64,000 nucleotides of DNA from Deltaproteobacteria bacterium (GTDB lineage: Bacteria > Myxococcota_A > UBA796 > CAJQPC01), in assembly GCA_016717595.1 (NCBI GenBank), contig JADKFE010000017.1:62001-126000 (forward strand). Reading direction: 5' to 3'. Under the pieces are notes generated by a model that was given only the letters and a program-made list of their open reading frames with translations, was not told where the DNA came from and ran no database searches. Each line of letters starts with the position of its first letter. Within the stretch, counting starts at the first letter, position 1. Of the stretch, positions 42,984 to 51,501 are shown in pieces. The position numbers and the translations under genes are program-made.

Positions 42984-43374
42984 ACAAGGCCACGACCGAG
43001 GGCCGCGTGAGCACCCACAGCCCCCAGATCGTGAGCAAGGTGCCCGTGGGGCAGGCGCAGACGCTCAAGATCACGCTCACAACGCCCAAGACCCGAGCGA
43101 ACGGGCGGCGTGTCCACAACGCCCAGGCCGTGAACGTGTAGAGCGCGGCGACGAAGATCATCAAGCCCAGGCTCACGAGCTCCGGCCCCGGGAGTATTTC
43201 TGTCTCCCCGGTCAACAGGCGCGAGCCCTGGGTGATCGCGCCCAGAGACGACAGGAGCCCCACGAGGCCCACGCCCCCGGCGAGCCAGCGCAGCCGCCGC
43301 AGCGCTTGGGTCGAGGCGCTCGGGCCCCAGACGACGGGCGCTTGATCCGCGGTGGGCGGGGCGTAGGGATTCAT
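42937..43374 (-). CDS. Small four-helix membrane protein (MNPYAPP type)
   Basis: A 145-aa protein starting MNPYAPPTADQAP, a start seen in many uncharacterised small membrane proteins of GC-rich bacteria. It has about four membrane helices (WLAGGVGLVGLLSSLG, LVSLGLMIFVAALYTFTAWAL, VLGVVSVILSVCACP, LLTIWGLWVLTRPSVVALF). Function unknown. The ORF opens at 43467, but a TAGAAT hexamer seven bases before the ATG at 43374 argues for that start. Confidence 0.62.
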   Translation of the reverse strand: MNPYAPPTADQAPVVWGPSASTQALRRLRWLAGGVGLVGLLSSLGAITQGSRLLTGETEILPGPELVSLGLMIFVAALYTFTAWALWTRRPFARVLGVVSVILSVCACPTGTLLTIWGLWVLTRPSVVALFNLKADGDAPPAGLG

Positions 43375-43381
43375 CCTGTGC

Positions 43382-43387
43382 ATTCTA
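43382..43387 (-). promoter_or_regulatory. Putative -10 (TAGAAT) seven bases before the MNPYAPP start: leaderless
   Basis: Minus strand TAGAAT then GCACAGG then ATG (43374). AGG could still act as a weak ribosome site. Confidence 0.45.
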
Positions 43388-43472
43388 TGCGGGCGAAGCG
43401 CGGGGCGTCGGGGGGCCGCGTGAGGTGCGGCGCCGCGCCCAAACTCAGGCAGCGAGGCGGAGATCATGGCGC

Positions 43473-43478
43473 TATACT
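43473..43478 (+). promoter_or_regulatory. Consensus -10 (TATACT) six bases before an ATG: leaderless
   Basis: TATACT then CCCGCC then ATG (43485). A near-perfect -10 this close leaves no 5' leader. No -35 match at 16-18 nt. Confidence 0.55.
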
Positions 43479-43484
43479 CCCGCC

Positions 43485-44763
43485 ATGCACGCCCTCATCA
43501 GCCTCCTCTTCATCGCCTGCGCCCCAGCCCCCGAGCCCGAGGGGGAGCCCGATCTCATCGCCCCCGTCGAGGACGACCCCGGCGCGGCCTGGACGATCCT
43601 CGTCTACATGGACGGCGACAACGACCTTGAGTCCTACGTGATGCACGACCTCAACGAGCTTGAGGCGTCGATGCTGAGCCCCGACGTGCGGGTGCTCGTC
43701 CTGGCCGACCGCGCTGAGGGCTACGTCACTGAGGACGGCGACTGGACGACCACCCGGCGCTACGAGATCCTCCCCTGACGCCGATCGCGGCGTCGTCGTC
43801 TCCCCGGTCATCGAGGACCTGGGCGAGCTCGACATGGCGGATCCACAAACCTTGGCCGACTTCATCACCTGGGGTCGCTCTTACGCCCCGGCGGAGCGCA
43901 CGGCGATCGTGCTCTGGAACCACGGCACGACCTGGTGGGCTGAAGATCCCGCCGACGACCAGAGCGTGCCCGGCCCCGGCGAGGGCAGCCTCTTTGATCC
44001 CGTCACCGGAGACATCCCGCCGCCCGGCGTGGCCTGGGACGACAGCAGCGGGCGTGAGCTCTCCATCGCCAAAGGGGAGCTTCAGGAAGGTCTCGCCTTG
44101 GGCATCGGCGACGGCGCCCCCTTCGACGTCATCGCGTTTGACGCCTGCAACATGGCCTCGTTTGAGGTCGCCCACGCGCTCTCGCCCTACGGCCTCACCC
44201 TCGTGGGCGCCGAGAGCACCGTCGGCATGGAGGGCCTCAACTACACCACGACCATCGCCGAGCTCACCCTCGACCCCAGCGTAGACGGCGTCGTCCTCGC
44301 GGATCTCTTCGCGCGCCACGGGGTCAAGGTGAACCAGGAGCCGAACTACTCGGCGATCGGCCTCGACAACCTCGGCCCCTTGGTCACCGCCGTAGACAAC
44401 ATCGCGGGGCTCGCGCTGGACGACGAGGCCGCTATGGACGCCTTCTTGGCCGGTCGTGCCGCGGCGCGGGGCGCTGAGGCGGACAGTTGGCGGCTGTCCT
44501 ACCTCGATCTCGGCGATCTTGGCAGCAGGCTCAGCGAGTCGGACCACCCCGGCATGGCGGAGGCGGGCGCGGCCTTAGAGTCCGCCGTGTTCGAGACCGT
44601 GATCGCGGCGTATGGGAGCCGGGGCTACGGGTGGACGACGGGCATGACGATCTACGCCGACACCGTGCAGTCCGACCTCCGCGACTACACCAAGGTCGGG
44701 GCGAGCTGGTCCGAGGTCACGCGCTGGGATGAGCTGCTCAAGACCATCGCCGCGGCGGAGTAA
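43485..44763 (+). CDS. Clostripain-like (C11) cysteine peptidase lipoprotein (frameshifted at 43772-43775)
   Basis: An exported protease. MHALISLLFIAC is a lipoprotein signal, and an acidic Pro/Glu spacer leads to WTILVYMDGDNDLESY, the start of the C11 domain. The catalytic His is in LWNHGTTWW and the catalytic Cys in IAFDACNMASFEVAH; LVGAESTVGMEGLNY follows. The first frame stops at RRYEILP; the next frame continues as DADRGVVVSPVIEDLG. Removing one C from the CCCC run at 43772-43775 gives ILPDADRGVVV and one ~425-aa protein. C11 enzymes cleave after Arg or Lys and usually need Ca and self-processing. Substrate unknown. Confidence 0.8.
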
Positions 44764-44818
44764 ACCTTCGTCTTGAGCGTCGTAGGGGGCCCCGTTGGCG
44801 TCCCGTGCGCAGGAGCGG

Positions 44819-44847
44819 TTGACACCCCGGTCACAACGGGGGAGGAT
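44819..44847 (+). promoter_or_regulatory. Candidate promoter before the SRPBCC-like gene
   Basis: A perfect TTGACA (44819-44824), exactly 17 nt, GAGGAT (44842-44847), then AAGGAG before the ATG at 44877. The -10 is weak but shares its end with TAGGAT at 31760. Confidence 0.5.
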
Positions 44848-44876
44848 CCCGATCCCCGCACAAGGAGCCCCTCCCT

Positions 44877-45473
44877 ATGGACGCCAACGAGTTCGTCAAC
44901 CGCGTCTTCCAGAACCTGCCCACCGGGCCCGTCACGCGCTTTGACTTCAAGAGCTGGCGCAGCGGCGATCGCCCCACGAGCGAAGGATTCGGCCTCGGCC
45001 CCGTGCCTGGCGTCGATCCCGACAAACTCATCGCCCGCGTGATGGACGTCGACCGTTACGTCGGCAACGTGGACTACGTCGCCGAGTGCCGCTCCGTCGC
45101 CGACCCCAACTACGTCCGCCCCCAGAAGGTGCGTTTTTACCAGCGCATCGGCCTGCCCGTGCTCGGCGACATTCAGATGGAGCTGGCGCTCGTCGACCTC
45201 GGCGTGCGCGACGGCTGGCGTGTCGCGGCCTGGTCACAGATCGACGACGCGACGCGCCGCCTCGATCCCAAACGCGGCGCGCGGAGCGCCTACAACGTCG
45301 GCTGCTGGATCGTGAAGCCCGGCGTGGTCGGCTACGCGCTCTCTTCCGCGCCCGCGAAAGAGGACGTCGGCATGCTCAAGTACGCGGCGATGACCAAAGG
45401 TGCGGACGCCAGCGCCCCCCAGGTGGTGAAGGCGAACATCGAGGGCATGGCGCGCTGGGCCAGCCGGTCCTGA
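44877..45473 (+). CDS. Conserved hypothetical protein, possibly SRPBCC/START-like
   Basis: A 198-aa soluble protein. The layout (helix MDANEFVNRVFQNL, then a run of strands VDRYVGNVDYVAECR, KVRFYQRIGLPVLGDIQMEL, GWRVAAWSQID, and a C-terminal helix VVKANIEGMARWA) resembles the START/SRPBCC lipid-binding fold, but I recognise no diagnostic motif. No signal peptide. It is followed 7 bp later by an antiporter gene, with which it is probably cotranscribed. Confidence 0.5.
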   Translation: MDANEFVNRVFQNLPTGPVTRFDFKSWRSGDRPTSEGFGLGPVPGVDPDKLIARVMDVDRYVGNVDYVAECRSVADPNYVRPQKVRFYQRIGLPVLGDIQMELALVDLGVRDGWRVAAWSQIDDATRRLDPKRGARSAYNVGCWIVKPGVVGYALSSAPAKEDVGMLKYAAMTKGADASAPQVVKANIEGMARWASRS

Positions 45474-45480
45474 GACGTCA

Positions 45481-47004
45481 ATGACCCACGACTACGGCCT
45501 CTGGTCCCTCGCCCCCGCCGCCGCCGCGATCCTGCTCGCGTTGGCGACACGAAACGTCGTGCTGTCGTTGTTCTCGGCCACCTGGCTCGCGGGCACGCTC
45601 ATCGTCGGCGGGGACCCCCTCGCGGGGCTGTGGAAGGCCATCGATCCCTTCATGCTCGACGCCTTGGCGAGCCGAGATCACATGAAGGTCACGCTGTTCT
45701 CGCTCTTTGTCGGGGCGATGGTCGGCGTGATGACCCGGGCCGGAGGCACCCGCGCCTTGGTGGAGTGGCTCGTGCGCCTCGCCAGCGGGCGCCGAGGCGC
45801 GATGACCGCCTCTTGGCTGGCGGGCATGATCGTCTTCTTTGACGACTACGCGAACTGCCTGATCGTGGGCAACACGATGCGGCCCCTCTGCGACCGCCTG
45901 CGGGTGTCTCGTGAGAAGCTCGCCTACATCGTAGACTCCACCGCCGCGCCCGTGGCGTCGTTGGCCTTGGTGAGCACCTGGATCGGCTACGAGGTCGGGC
46001 TCATGGAGGAGGGCCTCAAGGCCGCCGGGGTGGAGCAGGACGCCTACGCCTTCTTCATCGAGGGCATGGGCTACCGCTTCTACAGCGTGTTCACGATCCT
46101 GTTTGTCGGCGCCGTCGCCATGATGGGCCGCGACTTCGGGCCGATGCTCGCCGCCGAGCGCCGCGCGCTCACCTCGCCGGAGATCGAGGCTGAGGAGGGG
46201 GAGGCCTCAGCACCGCCGGCCTCTCGGGGCCTCATCGCCGCCGCCCCGGTGCTCACCTTGGTGCTCGTGACCTTCTTTGTGCTCTGGCGCGACGGTCGGG
46301 CCGCGGCGCCTGACGCCACCCGGATCTTTGAGATCCTCGGCGCGGCGAACGGCTATGACGCCATGCTCAAGTCGAGCCTCGCCGGGCTGATCTGCGCCGG
46401 AGCCCTCGCCGCGCTCAGCCGGGCGCTCAGCTTCGGCGACATCTTCGACGCGGGCCTCAAGGGCGCGGCGCTGCTCTTCGACGCCTTGGTGGTGCTGTTT
46501 TTGGCCTGGTCCTTGGGCGCGGGCATCAACGCCTTAGACGCCGCGGGCTACCTGATCGGCGCCTTGCAGTCGTCGTTGGCGCCGGAGCTGCTGCCCACCC
46601 TCGTGTTCCTGCTCTGCGCGGCGATCTCCTTCGCGACGGGCACCTCCTTCGGCACCATGGCCATCGTGATGCCGCTGGTGGTGCCGCTCTCGTTCGCGAT
46701 CACCGACGACCCGCTCATCCCCCTCGTGGCGAGCGGCGCGGTGCTCTCCGGCGCCTGCTGGGGCGACCACTGCTCGCCGATCTCCGACACCACCGTGCTC
46801 TCCAGCGTCGGCACCCGCTGCGATCTGATGGCCCATGTGCGCACGCAGCTCCCCTACGCCCTCGTCGTCGGCGTCATCAGCGTGGTCTTCGGCACCTTGC
46901 CCGCGGGGTATGGCATCTCGCCGTGGTTGCTTTTGCCCGTGGGCGCGGTCGTCTGCTTCTTGACCGTCCGTTTTTTGGGCAAGACCGCCGAGCCCGCGGG
47001 CTGA
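45481..47004 (+). CDS. NhaC-family Na+/H+ antiporter
   Basis: A 507-aa integral membrane protein with about 11-13 helices. The family signature includes LFVGAMVGVMTRAGGTRALVEW (shown in part), WLAGMIVFFDDYANCLIVG, FDDYAN being typical of NhaC-like carriers, DSTAAPVASLALVSTWIGYE and GACWGDHCSPISDTTVLSS. It should exchange Na+ (or a substrate such as malate/lactate in MleN-type relatives) for H+. The last ~20 residues are polar. Length is normal. Probably cotranscribed with the upstream SRPBCC-like gene; the 3' end is 6 bp from that of the convergent DUF2079 gene. Confidence 0.88.
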   Translation: MTHDYGLWSLAPAAAAILLALATRNVVLSLFSATWLAGTLIVGGDPLAGLWKAIDPFMLDALASRDHMKVTLFSLFVGAMVGVMTRAGGTRALVEWLVRLASGRRGAMTASWLAGMIVFFDDYANCLIVGNTMRPLCDRLRVSREKLAYIVDSTAAPVASLALVSTWIGYEVGLMEEGLKAAGVEQDAYAFFIEGMGYRFYSVFTILFVGAVAMMGRDFGPMLAAERRALTSPEIEAEEGEASAPPASRGLIAAAPVLTLVLVTFFVLWRDGRAAAPDATRIFEILGAANGYDAMLKSSLAGLICAGALAALSRALSFGDIFDAGLKGAALLFDALVVLFLAWSLGAGINALDAAGYLIGALQSSLAPELLPTLVFLLCAAISFATGTSFGTMAIVMPLVVPLSFAITDDPLIPLVASGAVLSGACWGDHCSPISDTTVLSSVGTRCDLMAHVRTQLPYALVVGVISVVFGTLPAGYGISPWLLLPVGAVVCFLTVRFLGKTAEPAG

Positions 47005-47010
47005 GGAGCG

Positions 47011-48471
47011 TCAGGGCAGGGGGGTCGGGAAGCCGCCGAGCGGGGGCCGGGTGCGCCGCCAGAGCGTGTACCCGCCGCCCTCGGCCTCCATCGTCCACGC
47101 GTCGTCAACGTGCCTGAGCACCGGGTCGTCCGGCGGCACGACGAGGGTGTCGAGGCGGTCCAAGGTCACGGGCCACTCCGCCTCCCAGTGTGGGGGCTCG
47201 CTGTCCTCCAAGTAGAGGTGGCGCACCTGCCAGATCACCTCACGCCCAGAGAGCGCGGCGATGAGCGTGTAGTCCGTGCCCACCCGATCCTCGGGCTTCA
47301 CCCGGGCCAACAGCGCCAGCCGCGCGGCGTGGGCCGGGTCGCCAAGCGTCTCCCGCTGGGCCTCGGCGCGGCGGGTGAGGGCGGCGCGGTCGTCGGGGAG
47401 GGTGAGGGCGTTTCCTAAGATGAGGCAGGAGCACAACAGCGGCAAGGTGCGTGGCCAGCGCCGCGCCGCCCAGGCCGCGCCCAGCACCCCAGCGCAGGCC
47501 CACAGCGCCAAGAACGGCGCGCGGAGGTGAACGTAGGGCCCCGTCGGGAGCTGCCACTCCCGGCTGGCGTCGGTCCAAAGGTAGGCGAGGGGAGCGAAGG
47601 AGCAGAGAAACGGGGTGAGGCCCACAGGCGCCAACGTATAGCTCCCAAGCAAAGCTTGGCTGAGCCAGGTGAGGCGGGCGTCGCGCAGCTCCGGCGGGGG
47701 AGGGTCACCCACTGGCGGCTTCGTTGGGTCAAAATGAAAGAAGAAATTGTCCTTAAAAATCAATAAAAAAACGAAGAAACTTAAACCACTACATAGGGTT
47801 AGAAGCCCATATCGCCTGCCGCCGGGGAGCGGGCTTAACGTGAGCACGATCCCGTAGGCGGTGAGCAGATACGCCATCTCTTCCCGGGCGGAGATGCAGA
47901 GGAGCGCACCCAGAGCCCAGATACGCGGCTTGCCCTCATAGGCGCCCCAGATCACCAAGGCCGTGCCGGGCATCACCAGCTCCATCGGGCGGAAGTCGGC
48001 CCCGGCGGCGGACTCCACCGGCGCCCACATCAGCCACGAGAGGGCGGCGGAGAGGCCAAACACGGCGCTGCCCGTCGCCGCGCGGCCCAAGCCCGCGAGC
48101 GGCCAGGCCGTCGCCACGGTCATCCCGACGTTGAGCGCCGCGAGCAGGCTCACCGTGGGGAAGACCCCGTAGAGCGCGACCACGCCGACCAGCATCGGGT
48201 GAAAGTGCACCATCTGGAAGAAGCCCGTGGGCTCTAAGAGCAAGGACGAGGCCCAGGCTCGACCGGCGGCGGCGTTGTGCACGATCTGATGGAAGAACGC
48301 CAGATCCTGCGCCCAATGCGCGTCGTGCGCCGCCAAGGCGGTGAGCTGGCGCCGGGTGAAGGTCACCGCGACGGCGGCGATCGCCGCGCTGGTGAGCGCC
48401 CACATGGCGCCCTCGCTGAGCCCGTAGGGGCGATGGGGTGGGGCCGGGGGCTCGGGGCTGGGGTCTTGCAT
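47011..48471 (-). CDS. DUF2079-family polytopic membrane protein
   Basis: A 486-aa membrane protein with about ten helices. DLAFFHQIVHNAAAGR (the family's 'D..F..Q..W' entry), FHPMLVGVVALYG, ADFRPMELVMPG and SAREEMAYLLTAYG match DUF2079, which is related to GT-C glycosyltransferases. Function unknown, possibly sugar transfer to lipid carriers. A patch of 60-80 bp (about 47735-47800) is strikingly AT-rich although it encodes a normal helix (LSFFVFLLIFKDNFFFHF). The ATG at 48471 is chosen because a TAGCAT hexamer lies seven bases before it; the frame opens to 48558. Confidence 0.78.
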   Translation of the reverse strand: MQDPSPEPPAPPHRPYGLSEGAMWALTSAAIAAVAVTFTRRQLTALAAHDAHWAQDLAFFHQIVHNAAAGRAWASSLLLEPTGFFQMVHFHPMLVGVVALYGVFPTVSLLAALNVGMTVATAWPLAGLGRAATGSAVFGLSAALSWLMWAPVESAAGADFRPMELVMPGTALVIWGAYEGKPRIWALGALLCISAREEMAYLLTAYGIVLTLSPLPGGRRYGLLTLCSGLSFFVFLLIFKDNFFFHFDPTKPPVGDPPPPELRDARLTWLSQALLGSYTLAPVGLTPFLCSFAPLAYLWTDASREWQLPTGPYVHLRAPFLALWACAGVLGAAWAARRWPRTLPLLCSCLILGNALTLPDDRAALTRRAEAQRETLGDPAHAARLALLARVKPEDRVGTDYTLIAALSGREVIWQVRHLYLEDSEPPHWEAEWPVTLDRLDTLVVPPDDPVLRHVDDAWTMEAEGGGYTLWRRTRPPLGGFPTPLP

Positions 48472-48478
48472 GGTCGTG

Positions 48479-48507
48479 ATGCTAGCAGAGGATTGACCTC
48501 CTGTCGT
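48479..48507 (-). promoter_or_regulatory. Promoter with leaderless spacing for the DUF2079 gene
   Basis: Minus strand: ACGACA (48507-48502), exactly 17 nt, TAGCAT (48484-48479), then 7 nt to the ATG at 48471. This is the only leaderless candidate with a recognisable -35. Confidence 0.5.
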
Positions 48508-48512
48508 ATGAT
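48507..48512 (+). promoter_or_regulatory. Possible -10 (TATGAT) for the AGCS symporter gene
   Basis: TATGAT 39 nt before the ATG at 48552, next to the minus-strand promoter. No -35 match. GGAGAGACGG is the ribosome site. Confidence 0.35.
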
Positions 48513-48551
48513 GTCCGCTCGACTGCACCCCCGCCCCCTCTGGAGAGACGG

Positions 48552-50627
48552 ATGACACGGCTCCTCACGCTCTGGACGCTCCTCCTGCTCAGCGGCCCCG
48601 CCCGCGCCGAGGATCCGCCCGCGCCACCGGCCCCACCGACGGCGTTTGAGCAGCTCGACAAGCAGTTCGGGGAGCTGTTCGTCGCGCCTCTGGCCAGCCT
48701 GCTGTTCTACGACCTCTACTTTTGGGACAACACTCTGCCGCTTGGCGAAGGGGTCGGCGAGCGGGTGAAGGACGAGGAGATCGTCGGTTACGACGCCGCG
48801 ACGGGCTACGCCTACGCGCGCCGGTTTGAGGCCCCCGCCGCCGACGCCCGGGTGCAGCTCGCCGAGCCACGCGAGGTCCAGATCGCGGGGATCAACCTCA
48901 TCATCACGCCGCGCGAAGAAGGTCGGCTCAGCGCTGAGCTCAAGTCAGGGCAGACCGTAGACATCACCGGGCGCCGCACCACCCAGCTAGACCAGCTCGT
49001 GCCGCCGCCGGAGGGCCTGCCCGAGTCCGCCCTCAACCGCGAGGAGGGCGTTGACCGCGTGCTGGTGCGGGATCTCGCGCCCTTCGGTGTGCCCGTCGAG
49101 GTGCGGGATGGGGTCGCCACGACGCTCACCACACGATTCACCCTGCCCCCCACGGCCCTTGTGCCGCGTGTGGGCGACACCGTGGTCGTCGGCGAAGAGA
49201 CCGCTGAGGTCGTCGGGATCAACGGCGACAAGCTCGATCTTCGCGACGCAGACCGCCGCCAGAGCGCCGAGCCCCTCAAGAACACCACCCAGCTAAGCCT
49301 GCCGTTCATCGTGACCTGGCTGGTGCTCGGCGCCGTGTTCTTCACCTTACGGATGGGCTTCATCTCGATCCGGGCCTTCCGCCACGCCATCGACGTGACC
49401 TTGGGGCACTACGACCACGCCGGAGATCGTGGCGAGATCAGCCACTTCCAGGCGCTCAACTCGGCGCTCTCGGCCACGGTCGGCCTGGGCAACATCGCCG
49501 GAGTGGCCGTCGCCGTGGGCGTCGGCGGGCCCGGCGCCGTGTTCTGGCTCATCGTCGCCGGGTTCTTGGGCATGTCCTCCAAGTTCACCGAGTGCACCTT
49601 GGGCCAGATGTACCGCGTGACCGACGCCAAGGGGCACCTCTCCGGCGGCCCGATGCGCTACCTGCATCTCGGCCTCGCGGAGCTTGGCCTCGGCGGCTTT
49701 GGGCGGGTGCTCGCCATCGTGTTCGCCGTGATGTGTATCGGCGGCAGCTTCGGCGGCGGCAACATGTTCCAGGCCAACCAGTCCTATGTGGCCGTGGCCG
49801 AGCAGATCCCCTTCCTCGCCGACAAGGCGTGGCTGTACGGCGCCTTCTTGGCGGTCATCACCGGCGCGGTGATCATCGGCGGCATCAAGAGCATCGGCGC
49901 GGCGGCCTCCGTCATCGTGCCCGTGATGTGTGGCATCTACGTGCTGGCGGCGCTCTTTGTCCTCGCCGTCAACTTGGGGCAGATCCCCGCGGCCTTCGGC
50001 TCAATCATCTCCGGCGCGTTCACCCCCGAGGCGGGCTACGGCGGCCTGCTCGGCGTGCTCATCACCGGCTTTCGCCGGGCGGCGTTCTCCAACGAGGCCG
50101 GCATCGGCTCGGCGTCGATCGCCCACAGCGCCGCCGCTACGGAGGAGCCTGTCCGTGAGGGCATCGTCGCGCTGTTAGAGCCCTTCATCGACACCATCGT
50201 CATCTGCACCATGACCGGCCTCGTCGTCGTCGTCACCGGCGTCTACAAGACCCACCCCGGCGAAGGCGTGCTGATGACGTCTGAGGCCTTCCGCACGGTG
50301 ATCCCCTGGTTCCCCGCGGTCTTGGCGCTCACGGTGTTCTTGTTCGCCTACTCCACGATGATCTCTTGGAGCTACTACGGCGAGCGCTGCTGGGCTTACC
50401 TCTTCGGCGAGGGCTACAGCCTGTTTTATCGGGGCATCTTCCTGATGTTCGTGTTTTTCGGGGCGGTGTTTAAGCTCGGAAACGTGCTTGATTTCTCCGA
50501 CCTGATGGTGCTCGGCATGGCCTTCCCCAACATCATCGGCCTGTTCTTGCTCTCGGGCAAGGTGCGCGCGGCGCTGGACGATTATTGGGGTCGTTACACC
50601 TCCGGGCAGATGAAGCGTGAGCGTTAA
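48552..50627 (+). CDS. Alanine/glycine:cation symporter (AGCS) with large extra domain
   Basis: A 691-aa protein. A signal-like N-terminus (ending SGPARAED) and FVAPLASLLFYDLYF are followed by a ~170-residue soluble beta-rich region (about 60-245), then the AGCS carrier: FTLRMGFISIRAFRHAIDV, FQALNSALSATVGLGNIAG (diagnostic), GPGAVFWLIVAGFLGMSSKF, FRRAAFSNEAGIGSASIAHS and FAYSTMISWSYYGERC. AGCS carriers usually start straight from the first helix and are about 450-550 aa, so the extra domain is unusual; it should face the periplasm. Substrate is probably alanine or glycine with Na+. The OmpA lipoprotein gene follows by 27 bp. Confidence 0.88.
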   Translation: MTRLLTLWTLLLLSGPARAEDPPAPPAPPTAFEQLDKQFGELFVAPLASLLFYDLYFWDNTLPLGEGVGERVKDEEIVGYDAATGYAYARRFEAPAADARVQLAEPREVQIAGINLIITPREEGRLSAELKSGQTVDITGRRTTQLDQLVPPPEGLPESALNREEGVDRVLVRDLAPFGVPVEVRDGVATTLTTRFTLPPTALVPRVGDTVVVGEETAEVVGINGDKLDLRDADRRQSAEPLKNTTQLSLPFIVTWLVLGAVFFTLRMGFISIRAFRHAIDVTLGHYDHAGDRGEISHFQALNSALSATVGLGNIAGVAVAVGVGGPGAVFWLIVAGFLGMSSKFTECTLGQMYRVTDAKGHLSGGPMRYLHLGLAELGLGGFGRVLAIVFAVMCIGGSFGGGNMFQANQSYVAVAEQIPFLADKAWLYGAFLAVITGAVIIGGIKSIGAAASVIVPVMCGIYVLAALFVLAVNLGQIPAAFGSIISGAFTPEAGYGGLLGVLITGFRRAAFSNEAGIGSASIAHSAAATEEPVREGIVALLEPFIDTIVICTMTGLVVVVTGVYKTHPGEGVLMTSEAFRTVIPWFPAVLALTVFLFAYSTMISWSYYGERCWAYLFGEGYSLFYRGIFLMFVFFGAVFKLGNVLDFSDLMVLGMAFPNIIGLFLLSGKVRAALDDYWGRYTSGQMKRER

Positions 50628-50654
50628 TCTGCGCCCCCTCCAAGGATTCCCCTG

Positions 50655-51488
50655 ATGCTGTTCCCCCTGATGTTCTCCCTCGTCGCTCTGCAGCCTGGCT
50701 GTCTGGTCGGCCTGAAGAAGCACGAGGCGCTCCAGGCGAGCCACGACGCGCTGCAGCTTGAGCACGACGCCCTGCAGGCCCGCTATGAGGCGGACACCAC
50801 GGCGATGCGCGGCCAGATCCTCTCGTTGGAGGAGGCCCTGGCCGCCGCCGAGGCCGAGGCCGCCCGCCTTGGCCAAGAGCTCACCGCGCTGCAGTCCGAG
50901 AAGGCGCGTCTGGTGAAGGATCAGTCCTCACTGCAGGCGAGCGTCAAAGAGATGGAGACCGCGCTCATCGAGCTCTCCCAGCGTAAGGCCCAGGCCGACG
51001 CCCGTGTGGCCGAGTACCGCAACCTGCTCGCGCGCTTCAAGTCGCTGATCGACGCCGGTAAGCTCAAGGTCAAGATCGTCGATGGCCGCATGGTGGTCGA
51101 GCTGGCCACGGACGTGCTGTTCTCCTCAGGCTCGGCGAACCTCTCCAAAGACGGCGAGGCCGCGCTGATGGAGGTCGCCGTGGTGCTCGCGGGCATCCCC
51201 GATCGGCGCTTTCAGATCGAGGGCCACACCGACAACGACCCGATCAACACGCCGCAGTACCCGTCGAACTGGGAGCTCGCCTCGGCGCGGTCCCTCGTCG
51301 TGACAAAAACCCTCATCGCGGGCGGCATGCCCGCCGCCCAGCTCAGCGCCGCGAGCTACGGGGATCTGCGCCCCGTCGCCGCGAACGACACCAAAGAGGG
51401 CAAAGCCGCGAACCGCCGCATTGAGATCGTGGTCGTCCCCGATCTGTCCACCCTGCCGGGCTTTGACGCCTTGCAGAAGGTGGACTGA
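50655..51488 (+). CDS. OmpA-family lipoprotein with coiled coil
   Basis: A 277-aa protein. A lipoprotein signal ends in LQPGC; a long coiled coil follows (about residues 22-125: HEALQASHDALQLEHDALQ, AEAARLGQELTALQSEKARL); the OmpA/MotB peptidoglycan-binding domain is at ~140-270, with DVLFSSGSANLSKDGEAAL, IEGHTDNDPI, ELASARSLVV and NRRIEIVV. It should link the outer membrane to peptidoglycan through the Asp/Arg pair of the HTD and NRR motifs. Cotranscribed with the symporter upstream. Confidence 0.9.
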   Translation: MLFPLMFSLVALQPGCLVGLKKHEALQASHDALQLEHDALQARYEADTTAMRGQILSLEEALAAAEAEAARLGQELTALQSEKARLVKDQSSLQASVKEMETALIELSQRKAQADARVAEYRNLLARFKSLIDAGKLKVKIVDGRMVVELATDVLFSSGSANLSKDGEAALMEVAVVLAGIPDRRFQIEGHTDNDPINTPQYPSNWELASARSLVVTKTLIAGGMPAAQLSAASYGDLRPVAANDTKEGKAANRRIEIVVVPDLSTLPGFDALQKVD

Positions 51489-51501
51489 CCGGGGCGTCGG
51501 C

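Noticed and set aside
47735..47800. AT-rich patch as an insertion-sequence remnant or replication origin
   Set aside because: The reading frame and membrane helix continue unbroken, with no inverted ends, DnaA boxes or target duplication.
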